Origin: Lepidurus packardi
Taxonomy: Eukaryota; Arthropoda; Branchiopoda; Notostraca; Triopsidae
Length of the DNA: 64,000 nucleotides
Reading direction: 5' to 3'
Assembly: GCA_023053545.1 (NCBI GenBank)
Contig: JAKZAN010000049.1
Coordinates: forward strand, 62,001-126,000
The notes beneath the pieces were generated by a model. The model made no database searches. It was given only the letters and a program-made list of their open reading frames with translations, and had not been told where the DNA came from. Position 1 is the stretch's first letter. The number at the start of each line of letters is the position of its first letter. The position numbers and the translations under genes were made by a program. This document shows, piece after piece, positions 42,623 to 52,107 of this stretch.

Positions 42623-45056
42623 GATACTAGTGCGTCGGTGGTCGATCGGGAGGGTCTAAAGCCCCATTGGCAGTTGTTTAGAAGTTTGCCCTTTTCTAAA
42701 GAGTCGGAGAGTCTTTGGGAAATGGCTTTTTCAAGCATTTTCCCTAGGATAGGAAGTAATGCAATGGGACGAAAACTCTTAATAGATGTGTAGTCCTTTT
42801 TGTTTGGTTTTGGAATAGGGATGACTTTTGCACGTTTCCAGATAGTTGGAAAGTAACCAATAGTGAGGGATGCATTGTAAATTCGCAGGATGGTTTTGTC
42901 GATTGTGTTCCATATATGTTTGATGACGATGACTTGAATGTCATCATGGCCGGCTGCTTTTAAAGGTGGGATATGCTCCTGGATACCTTGAATTTCGCTC
43001 AGGGTAAACGGGGGGGCTGGATTTCTGAGGACTTTGTAAGGTCGTGCAGGAGTGAAGGTAACAGGTATGGGTGGCTGTCCGTTGATTAAGTCAGTAGCTA
43101 AGTGTTGTGGGCTTGGTAGCGTGGCACGGTGCGACAGTGCTTGGGGGACGACCTCTATGAGGGAGTGGCCCCGCCTCCAGGGGAATACAGATTACTCTCG
43201 AATCAGACTACAACACTAAGAAATTTAATTTATCCACTGGTTCGGTAAAAGGGATCCCGTCTTTGTTCTGGAGTTGATCTAGGCATGCTTTCGATGTTGT
43301 TTGGCGGAGGTTCCTTTCCCAATTCCATAGCACACGATTGTCCGGTGTTAGTAGTTTGTTGTTCCAATATTGTTCTCGAGTCTTTCGAACTTCCGCTCTG
43401 TACTGGTTTCTTGCTCTTTTCCAGTTTTGCTCGCTGCTTGGAGTTTGCGAGACCTGGTGAAGTCTATGTAAGCTGGCAGTTTGCTTTCGCAAGGATTTCA
43501 GATTAGAGTTCCACCAAGGGTTCGTCTTGTTCCCGATTTTCCGTCTTGGGATGTTACGCTGCATAGCCCGCGTGATTAGTCTGGTTAGGCAGTATGGGGC
43601 TGCGTCAATGTCTTGTGGAGTGTGTAAGTCAGAAAGAACTGAGACATTTTCGAAGATGTCTGAAGCCAAGTCTGTGTTCAGTTGCAGCCAGTTAGCTTTG
43701 TGGTAGTTCCAAGCGTGTACAGAAGGTGCTTTACTATGTGAAAGGAAGTCTATGGTTGTTGCGGCGTGGTCCGATTCGTTCACAAAATTGTCGTCGTTTA
43801 GCAGGTGGTGTTTAACTTGTGTGAGAATTTGGGGCGTCGCAAAAGTCAAGTCCAATGTAGAGCAGTGTCTTCTCTCGTTTATAAAGGTTGGAGTGTCCCA
43901 TTTGTTTAATAAGTCAAAGTTATGTCTGTGTGCGAAGTCAGTCAAGAGGTTGCCTGCCTCGTCTGGCGATTTGTTCTCCCACCACCAGTGGTGGGCTTTG
44001 AAATCGCCTGTGAGCACTATGTGTGGGCTCAGATGTTTACGTCTCTCCCATAGAGTCCGGAGTAAAGTATCGGTGTCTGCCGTGTGTCGCCTGTATATTC
44101 CAATCACCGTAATAGGGAGGGCATGTGGGGAAGTGATTTGGAGGATGGCGTAGAGCTCGTCTACCCAGTTGACTGTGACATTGCTGTTCAATTTGGACAG
44201 GATTATGAGCCCTTTGTATTCGGAGTTGGGCACCGATACGTAGAAACCTTGGTAAGTCACAGAATCAATCTTTTGGGGTGGTTCGAGTATAATAACCGCC
44301 TCGCAGCCTCTGTCGTTTGCTTCTTTGACTGTTTCGAACATTTGGTCCCTTTTTTTCTGACATTGTGGACAAGAATGGAAGTGTGTATTGGATTTATTTG
44401 TGCGTTGAGGTCGCAGGGAGTATTGCCTTAGGCCTGGATGGGCAGACTGAATCGAATGCGAAATGGGCTTTCTTACAGTTTGCGCATTTTTGGTTGAGCT
44501 TTTGCAGGTCCTTGTGTCATGATGCTCTGCACATTTGGCACAGTTGGGTGACTTTTTACAGTTGGCTGCCGTGTGGCCAAACGCCTGACAGTTATAACAT
44601 TGAAGTATGTCTGATGAACGCGAATCTTCAACTTGAACAACCCGGTTGAAGGCGAAGAGAGCACCTTCGTTAAGAAGTTTAAGTTTTTCAGCTGATGAAG
44701 AGCATACGTATTGGATTGAGCCGTAGGCTTTGGTGCTGCTTGGGTTCAACCATCGAGCATTTGCTGACAGGAAGGTTACGGAAGTGTCCGCGTTCTTTTC
44801 TGTCAAATGGGAGCATATTTGGTCTAGGGTTTGGTCCCGAGGTAGTTGATGTATTATGAGACGTGTAGCTTGCGATACAGTCTTTACGGGTCCTAATTCA
44901 GGCAGAGTAGCCGTTTTTAGTCCTGCTTCCGCTTTGGACTTGTCTTCCTGGCTCTTGAAGGTTAAGGCCAGGTTGCCTTGTCTTGTCTTGCGGGCCAAGA
45001 CTGGGTTCGGGATGGAAGGATTAATTTGATGGAGATCCTTTTCGACAGGCACGTGT
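42623..45056 (-). pseudogene. LINE ORF1 end, endonuclease and N-terminal RT
   Basis: The frame 45064-43208 is long. It holds LIIHQLPRDQTLDQICSHL, WLNPSSTKAYGSIQYVC and two CCHC knuckles (CYNCQAFGHTAANC, CAKCAEHHDTRTC). It then has the apurinic-type endonuclease (VIILEPPQ, VLTGDFKAHHWWWENKS, STLDLTFATP, NESDHAATTI) and the NPWWNSNLKSLRKQT linker. ORF1 and endonuclease are in one frame here, unlike the ORF1/ORF2 overlap at 63682. RT begins at about 43000 (AGHDDIQVIVIKHIW, PIPKPNKKDY, FRPIALLPILGKMLEKAISQ, CQWGFRPSRSTTDAL), in frames broken by stops. The first 4 residues of the open frame (MKTH) come from flanking copy A', not from the LINE. Confidence 0.8.
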
Positions 45057-45095
45057 GTTTTCAAGTACTATCACAACAAGAGATGGTATAATAAC

Positions 45096-45514
45096 CAACA
45101 CGTTCTCCGGATTTAGTTACATACGTACGTAAAGTGTCAAACACGACACTAGTGTGTCATTGGCCAACAATGAATTCTTCTTTTTTCAGCTAGTGGAGTG
45201 AAAGAAAATTCAAATTTTAGCGACTCTCATCAACGAAAATTGATGAGAATCGTGAAGCTAACCTAAGCTAACCTAACTTAATAACCTAACCTAAGCTAAC
45301 CTAATCAAACCTAAACTAAACCTAACCTAACCTATCCTAACTTAACCTAACCTATCCTAACTTAACCTAACCTAAAATATGTATTTACAATCCAACTACC
45401 ATTTTTGAATTCGAGTGACACCCGTTTGTCATTCGTTTTCCGAGAACGTTTTGAAAAAATAATACACGCTAGTGTCACTTTTATCTCGGATTTCCGAAAC
45501 TGGAGAACCTGTTG
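45096..45514. mobile_element. 419-bp MITE with CAACACGTTCTCC ends and internal CCTAA repeats
   Basis: Starts CAACACGTTCTCCGGATTTA; ends with CTGGAGAACCTGTTG, an imperfect inverted match. The 8-bp duplication ATAATAAC lies at 45088-45095 and 45515-45522 and is single in copy A (37656-37663), which proves the insertion limits. The interior contains about 110 bp of CCTAA/CTTAA-type repeats. It probably belongs to a hAT-like superfamily. Confidence 0.92.
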
Positions 45515-46284
45515 ATAATAACAAGAGATAAAATATTTTACCCAAGCACCTTTCGAAGAATGCGTTTAGTTCCCAGAAGGGCTATTTTGTGCATTTAGTG
45601 CGCGTGTTACTGGAACGGCCGCAAGCGGCGCTTTGTCCAACTTGCAGCCTCAGTCGCGCTCTCTCCAACTTGCAGCCTCAGTCGCGCTCGGAAAGTCGAA
45701 CAAGTTACATGTTCGGACAGAAACTATTGTTATCCATAAGGGAGCGTCCTTTAATGGCGCCATCAAAAAATCGGTATTTTTTTACCCACTGTTCCGGATA
45801 AATGCGAATCCGGAAGGGATGACTAAGGACTTGACCTGCTTTGACTTGACTCATGGGACATCGACATCGACTGGGTGACGTTTTATGGGTTCAAGGGAAA
45901 ACTGGACCTACGTTTTTGGATATTTCAAGAATTAGGGAAAACAGTCCCTTGGTAGTCGCTAGACAAGAAAGGCTGAGAGTGGACAGCGAGACGAGACGGA
46001 CGAAAGTATAGTCGAGTTGAAGTGTGTTTTGATTGTTTGGAAGTTTTAAGAGTGAAAATAAAGACGTTAGCCCTATATATGTGTCGTGTTAGCTTAAAAC
46101 CTGCGCATATATAACACCCCCCCCCCCCCCTTCGGTCATCAACCGTCACTTTTGGCTTCACCCCTCCCCCCGAAATGGCGTCAGCACCAGGTTGACCCCC
46201 CCATGTAATAAATATAAGTTGTTGTTTTTTATAAAAAAAAAAAAAAATCCGTTGTAGTGAGCTCCGAGACTTCTTAACGAAGTT

Positions 46285-49005
46285 CTAAACACATGTAAAA
46301 TTCTTCAACTCCGACTCCGACCTCCATGTGATAAGCCAGTCCTCCATAACATGTTTGTCATCCAGATCAATTACAGGGAAACCACCCTCAGGGTTTAGGA
46401 AAGTACTGGCCTGAAACGGTATTCCTGCTGTTTCAGGCCCTACGTCTGCTTCAGGCCACCACTCAACCTCATCAAGCTCCCCATCTTTCGACCTGGCTTG
46501 AACCAATATCTCGTCGGCACGAGCATCTATAATCATTCTTGGGGTAAGACCTCCCATGAACTCGGTTTGCTTAGTTATTCGGTTATTTTTCTGGTGAATT
46601 GCAGCTAAATGAGACTGCAAGCTTTTCATGGTCGCAAAATATAACCCACAAAAATCTAACACAAAAGTACGATAAAAGACAGATTAAGAAAACGACATGT
46701 TTTTCACATACCTGCAAGTTCGTTTACTCACGGAAGAGCCTTGGGATGGGCAGAACCAATCGTACGGAGCCTGACCAGCAAAGTTTCTAATCATCCGCTT
46801 CCTTATTAACGCTCTTCCTAAGACAAGGTTAGCAAACACTGGCAGAAAAACTGTGTTATCGGGTGACGGATTATTAGGAACTGCACGTTGCTGAAGCGGG
46901 TGGGAAGCGTTTTCAATAGGTACCGGACACGGGAAAAATCTTCCAGGGATAGTACCATTCCAGTTCCCACGCCAAGGACCGCAGCACGTTGATTCACCAC
47001 AGCGAACGATTTGCAGCATGTACCTCGATTCTCTGACATGCTCGGCGTACCACTGCGGCTGCATTTCAACACCAGGATCAGGCACAGGTAGTTCGCATCC
47101 AGGCTCCTTGTATTCTGCGACGACTGGAAAGCCATCCAGCAGAAGGTTTTCACTCCAGAGTTTTACCAGGGTTTCACCTGCAAACCTGAAGTTCTCTTTC
47201 TCGCGGCTTAGATCGATGGTGCGTCCCTGACCATCCAGATGAGTTCCAAAGTGATCATGTTCCAGAATTACTCCGGCAAGCTCTCGGCTTAGAGGGGCCA
47301 TCCGTCGTTCCACCCTGTTAAAAGCGGAGCGTCCAGGAGCATTTGTCGCGATAATCAAAGCATCCAGATTCAGGCGTTTGAAGGTCGTAATTGCGAATAA
47401 GATGACCTTCGTGTATCGGGGATTCTCGTCCGGACCACCATCCGTAGTAATGAATAGGACAGGTTTATACGCGCCGAATTCCTTTTTAACGATCTCAGAA
47501 AATTCTGGAAGGTCAAACAGATGTTCTAGGTCGTAGGCATGTGTGGAAGCCGTTGAGGAGTCATGTTTACCACTTCTGCAAAATAAAGGATACATTGTTT
47601 AGCACTACAGACTACGAATGGAACACGTTTGTAAACAATACCTGATCGCAATGTAAGTCGGCCCACTGTAAGGAACTGGAACACGGTTGGTAGACATAGC
47701 ATCTCCAAGAATTACACAACCGGCATATACGCTTGGAATCAATTTGTGCTTCGCACTAATGACCCAGTCATGATCGGGCAGTCGGACTCTGTATTCCACG
47801 TGCATTAGAAGGGGTGCTTGCTTAGTAGCGGCCGTTAATCCAATCGGTACACGAGCCTTGTCGTCCTGCGAAATGAAGGCAACCTCACCTGGGCCTAAAA
47901 TCCCGCTGACGTCCTCCAATGCCTTCATGGACGCAATCGTAAAGCTTGTATCAGGGTGAGCTTTGTGCAGATCGTTTTGTGCCCGGCACAGGCGAACGGG
48001 AACTGTCTTAACATGCCGTTTACCTTCGGCTGTGTTGGACCGCTTTGGTAACAACCGCGTGTAAAGACCTGAGCGACTCATACTAAATCCCAAATCGTGG
48101 AGAAGTTCAAGCAGCTGAGATAGCGTTCTGCAGCTTCTAAGTTCTTCAGAACGGCGTTTGTCAGCGGCTGCGGCATTGAAACATGCAATTTTAACCAGGG
48201 TATCCATCAAGGCTTGCTGCTCTTCTTCCAACCGCGGTCTGCCCGGACCATTCCGGATTTGGAAGGATCTGGCCTCATTCCATTTGCCGTTTTCCTTGGA
48301 GATACTTGCGGCCACGCTTAACTTCTTTTTTATCACAGACCTTTTTTTTCTTGAAGCCAGCATGTTTGATTGTAAGCGCTTCAAACCCTTCTTCGCTGTT
48401 GTCAGTTTAGTTTTGACTGCTCTGAGTTGATTCAAATCTACAAGCAATATACCAATTTGGCGAACCTTGAGCAAACTGTCCAATTCATCTTGAAGTCGCT
48501 CTATTTCCCTTCGCAGCGATTCTTGTTTCGGGCGTAGGTAATTTTCCTGGTTACTGGATGCTGATACTGAATCGCCAGACCGGATTGCTGCTTCTTCGCT
48601 ATGCTCTCGGCAAGCTTCGTCAACAGGAAGCATTTCGACGAGCTTTTCAGAATTGCTGGTACTCGAGACATCTACATAAGACGGTCGGGAGGAAGATGTA
48701 TTTCCCGAAGGGCTTTCGACTATTTGAAGAGAACTGTTTCTGGATTTTGAATTGTTATGTTTTGAGAAATCGCCCCAGAACTGATCTAGCCTACTCTTTC
48801 TTTTCATTCTCTTTGCCTTTAGTTCTGCAACTTTTTCATCCACGACTTTATCTCGGGTTTCTGCATTCTGTTTTGCCACGGACCAAAACTTATTTATTTC
48901 TGCCTGGATTTGAGCTGGAGTTTTTTCGCTTCCATAGAACCGATTATACGCATCTGTGAGACGTTGATACGACAAAGGCCAATGGGGGCCTTTCTTGGTG
49001 GACAT
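46285..49005 (-). CDS. DDE-type transposase of unassigned superfamily with C-terminal C2H2 finger
   Basis: Exons 49005-47642, 47575-46712, 46655-46285; introns 66 and 56 bp, GT..AG. N-terminal 1-80 is a basic HTH-like region, then Ser-rich and coiled coil (about 160-230), then RNGPGRPRL. Catalytic core: FISQDDKARV (D381/D382), LFITTDGGPDENPRY (D500), APGRSAFNRVERRMAPLSRE (E544), a D-D-43-E arrangement, then HDHFGTHLDGQGRT and NFRFAGETLVKLW. Splicing intron 2 would create CRFCGLYFATMKSLQSHLAA then IH, a C2H2 finger, but five Ts at 46650-46654 instead of four put the last exon out of frame. This is either an indel that inactivates the tail or a sequence error. I recall similar proteins in cnidarians and crustaceans but know no family name. 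Confidence 0.7.
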
Positions 49006-49354
49006 TTTAACAAATTTTCTTAGATATGCAAATTCGGTATAGGTCTTTCTGTTATTAAACCCAAATTATGCGATCACTAGGACAATTCACACAATTGTAA
49101 CACAAACACAAGCTTGGAACAACACTATTGCGTCTAAAACTAGTTCAAACGCTTTGATTTCCCTTTGGTCGCTGTGCTCAGACTACCAAAATGACCAGAT
49201 CGCTGTGCTCGTCCACTCCTTCCGTGCTCATCCTGTGCTCATCCACCCCAGACCCCCCACCCCTCCTGTTTTACCACTCCCCTTCTGTTTAACCTCAGCT
49301 TTCGGGGCTGCTTCGGCTCATATACCCATCATATACCTCAGCAACCACTAAGCA

Positions 49355-49560
49355 AAGGCAAAACTGTGCAGTACCCATAAAAAACGACCCCAACGAACCG
49401 TACTGTCCTAATGGCCCGCAACTGCGCATCTGGAAACAGTGCTGCGAAGTGCGAATAGCCGTCCGTTGTGTCCGTAGTGTTCCCAGACGTACAGTTGCGG
49501 GCCGTTAGGATGGTACGCTTTGTTGGGGTCGATTTTTTTAAAGGTACTGTACAAAAGCAT
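49355..49560. repeat. Long foldback (inverted repeat) inside the 4 kb transposon
   Basis: 49355-49424 pairs with 49491-49560. The pairing includes GACCCCAACGAACCGTACTG against CAGTTGCGGGCCGTTAGGAT...GGGGTC, with few mismatches over about 70 bp and a spacer of about 66 bp. It may be a separate MITE nested near the transposon end, or part of the subterminal structure. No target duplication was found. Confidence 0.8.
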
Positions 49561-50354
49561 GTTTTTCCACCAGGAAAGAAAAAATTTTTAGGAGTAGAGG
49601 ATGGCGTCACTTTTTGGCCAACCCCCCCTCACCCCTTGTCATCAAGCGTCAGCATTTGCGAACCCCATCCACCCACCCCAGTGATGGCGCCATTAAAGGA
49701 CGATCCCTAACTGTATATATAGAAAAGTTTTGTTTTTAGCTGAATTTACGTAACTTAGTCTTTCTGCCGTTACGAACAACATTCCTGTCAATGTATAAGC
49801 ATTCAGCTTCATTTGTGGATTTGATGCGTGTTTTCAGTGCGTTGTTGCATTCAAACGTTTGGGCGTGTGGGCTTTTTTTTTAACGTGTAAAACGGACGAT
49901 TTCGTGAAATTTGGGCTGGACAAGCTCAAACAAGATGCCGCTGGGTTATTCTTTTTCACCTTTTGCCTGCTCCAGTTGGTAATTATAATTCGATTTTTAT
50001 TAGGTGAGACATCCTTATTTCTTCGATTGTTATTCAAATGAAGCTGAGTGAAAACAGCATGCCACGTGGGAGAGTTATGTGTGAGATTCAGGAAATATAT
50101 TTTTCAATGTATTTAACAGTTTAATTTAATGCAAAAGATCAGGAATAATAAAAGGAATAAAATAGGTCCGTCCTCTTTAGGTCGCAGCTTTCGTTCTTAT
50201 GAATTCGGCTTATTAGTTATTTATTTATACATGTAAACGAATGTTTATATTTCTCCATGCATACATCGTCGTAAGCAATTGGAAGCTTTTTTGCTTAATC
50301 CCCAAGTGTGGCTAGGAGACGTTGACTTTCCACAATTTTCGTTCCTATCCATTT

Positions 50355-50559
50355 CTTGTGTATAGTTACTTGTTATTTGTGCAGTTTTCTAATCTTTCAG
50401 TTGCCGGGTTCCGTTTTTGAGCCTTTCGTTTCCCCCAGTTCGTTTCCCCATTTAGCCTCTCGTCCTATGTCTCGTCCCCCCTTCTATGTTTGTTTTGCAG
50501 GATCTTCGCCATGTAGACCGCGGATAGAGGGTGGAAAGAACAATTTTGTGGGTTGTGGA
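50355..50559. other. Intergenic stretch right of copy A'
   Basis: No gene recognised; the sequence following AT at 50354 would be the original flank of the duplicated target. Confidence 0.4.
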
Positions 50560-51360
50560 ACTCGTCCAATGTATCGAAGCGAAAAGGAAGAGTGAATAAG
50601 TTGACTTGGTCGACCGGACTCGTCTTTGGTGTTCATTACGCCAGGTCAATTTTTTTATTTGAATGAACTCGATCTTTTCTATTAATATCTGCCTTGTCAT
50701 TGTGTGATAGGCTTGAGATAGAGCTCCGTTTGGTTACTATTCCGTATTGGGAAATACCGCGAGCAGGCCCGTTCAGTCTTCCTGGTCGTTGTGGGGTTTG
50801 GTGGGCGTGGTTGTGGGGCCGGTGGAGGACCAGCAGGCAAGGGACGGTACTGCGTGTGTGGTGTTGAAGAGGGCGGAGTAAGTTTGAATTCTTTTTTTTT
50901 TAAAGTGTATACTAATGTTGTTGCTTTTATTCACATAGGCTATCTATGGGATCTCCTGCGTTATTACTTAACAACGTCTCCATGACATTGTGCCTTTATG
51001 TCGTTAAAAATTCCGTCCATTAGAAGAAAGCAACGAGTCTTGTGTGCTGCAGTTATCCAATTCACCAGTTTCGCCCTTGGTGTTCACTACTGGAGGTAAA
51101 GTATTTTCATTGGAATGAACTCGATTTTTTGAAAATGACTTTTGGCTTCATCCTAGGCTCTTGTGTGCTTGAGACGGAAACTTTCTTCAATTCCGCGGTG
51201 TTTTCAAGATTCTCGTACTCGTCCAATGTCTCGAAGGGAAAAGTCGACCTGGTCGACCAGACTCGTCTTTGGTGTTCACTATGCCAGGTCAAATTTTTTG
51301 ATTTGAATGAACTCGATCTTTTCTATTAGTATCTGCCTTGTCATTGTCTAATAGACTTGA
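50560..51360. repeat. Degenerate direct repeats next to the numt
   Basis: Blocks at about 50560-50712 and 51215-51360 share CTCGTCCAATGT.TCGAAG, TTGGTCGACC.GACTCGTC, then TTTGGTGTTCA...GCCAGGTCAA and GAATGAACTCGATCTTTTCT. A third partial copy is at 51070-51130. The right copy stops where mitochondrial 16S sequence begins, so the repeat was the insertion neighbourhood or an adjoining element. The 64-codon ORF at 50791 between them is Gly-rich and unsupported. Confidence 0.75.
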
Positions 51361-51362
51361 GA

Positions 51363-51600
51363 CTAAGTTACCCTAGGGATAACAGCGTAATTTTTTCAGA
51401 GCCTTCTTATCGATGAGAAGGTTTGCGACCTCGATGTTGGATTAAGATATGCTTATGGCGCAGCTATTCTAAAGGAAAGTCTGTTCGACTTTTCAATTCT
51501 TACATGATCTGAGTTGAAACCGGCGTAAGCCAGGTTGGTCTCTATCTTCAAATTTTGTGTTTCATTTTAGTATGAAAGGATTAAATGAAGGAAGTGAGGC
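51363..51600 (+). pseudogene. Numt: 3' part of mitochondrial 16S rRNA (rrnL)
   Basis: The sequence contains the highly conserved GTTACCCTAGGGATAACAGC, AGGTTTGCGACCTCGATGTT, GTCTGTTCGACTTTT, TACATGATCTGAGTT, CCGGCGTAAGCCAGGT and the terminal AGTATGAAAGGA of large-subunit rRNA domain V/VI. The 5' two-thirds of the gene are missing. It is a nuclear copy because it is embedded among nuclear repeats and LINEs. Confidence 0.9.
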
Positions 51601-51631
51601 TTTAATAATAAGAATGATATTAATATTGTTT

Positions 51632-51694
51632 ACTAATTTGGCAGAGAAGTGTGGTAGATTTAGAATCTATTTATGTGAATATATCACAATTAGT
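51632..51694 (+). pseudogene. Numt: mitochondrial tRNA-Leu(UAG)
   Basis: Acceptor stem ACTAATT pairs perfectly with AATTAGT. The anticodon loop TTTAGAA within GTAGA/TCTAT gives anticodon UAG (Leu-CUN). It follows 16S directly, as in the ancestral arthropod order. Confidence 0.85.
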
Positions 51695-51784
51695 ACCTCA
51701 CCTTATGAGGGATGTCTTTTTATTAAGTTATTTAGTATCGGGTTAACATTATTTTTGCAGCTGAAGAGGTCTTCTATCAAATTT

Positions 51785-52080
51785 AGTAATATTGACTACA
51801 ACTAATAAGCATAGTAGAAGGTAGGAGATAAGAAAAAGTGTAATCGGAAATAATATTGGTCTATAAATTGTAATAATAAAAGATTCATAGCTTGTTAAGA
51901 TTATTCATTTATGTATTAATAGATTACTTCATGAGTTTTCTTTCTTTAAATAGATGATTGTTAATAATAGAATTCTAGATATAGCAATTACAGTGAACCT
52001 GTATGGGTTAAATTTAAATAATTCGTTGGATGCTAATCTAGAAATATAAATAAATGATACCAGTAAATCACCCAAAAAAT
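51785..52080 (-). pseudogene. Numt: mitochondrial ND6 (C-terminal part)
   Basis: With the mitochondrial code the minus strand gives FLGDLLVSFIYISRLASNEL, then FKFNPYRFTVIAM and so on, the conserved ND6 block (FLGGLLV.F.YISSLASNE). TGA and ATA are needed as Trp and Met. The N-terminus is lost at the junction with the LINE near 52100. The 85 bp between trnL1 and ND6 are unassigned; ND1 and CYTB, expected here, are deleted. Confidence 0.8.
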
Positions 52081-52107
52081 TAAATGGGAAAATACTGAAT
52101 TAAATGG

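Larger units (their letters stand above)
38528..45056 (-). mobile_element. 5'-truncated LINE (non-LTR retrotransposon) split by a hAT insertion
   Basis: The element runs right to left. Its 5' end at 45056 falls inside ORF1 (compare the longer relative at 62324, where the matching point is near LVEQDIKEK), so it is truncated. Its 3' end is an oligo-A tail complementary to 38528-38537. Order on the minus strand: end of ORF1 with CCHC knuckles, endonuclease, reverse transcriptase, C-terminal region. The RT is interrupted at 40149-42614 by a hAT transposon. Confidence 0.85.
45740..49707 (-). mobile_element. 3968-bp DNA transposon with unassigned DDE transposase
   Basis: Ends match as inverted repeats: GGGAGCGTCCTTTAATGGCG at 45740 and the complement of GGGATCGTCCTTTAATGGCG ending at 49707; pairing continues through CCATCA. 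The flanks give TAA (45737-45739 and 49708-49710). The empty site in copy A reads CCATAC-CTG, so a TA or TAA duplication fits (the third base differs). It carries one three-exon gene on the minus strand. Sequence near both ends also contains CCCCCC-rich, GTCA-type inverted blocks. Confidence 0.88.
45057..50354 (+). repeat. Right copy (A') of the 0.9 kb duplication, with two later insertions
   Basis: This is the same sequence as 37617-38527, interrupted at 45096 by a MITE and at 45740 by a 4 kb DNA transposon. After removing those and their target duplications about 900 bp remain. The last part, 49711-50354, matches 37882-38527 closely. Confidence 0.92.

Noticed and set aside
42544..42738. 64-residue minus-strand ORF with RT-like sequence spanning the hAT end
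   Set aside because: The RT part is real LINE sequence, but its last residues come from the hAT terminus; it is not a separate gene.
43752..44153. 133-residue plus-strand ORF opposite the LINE
   Set aside because: Shadow of the endonuclease domain encoded on the minus strand.
46114..46135. Poly-C run as a regulatory or quadruplex element
   Set aside because: A single homopolymer of 12 Cs inside a transposon, with no supporting structure and prone to sequencing error.
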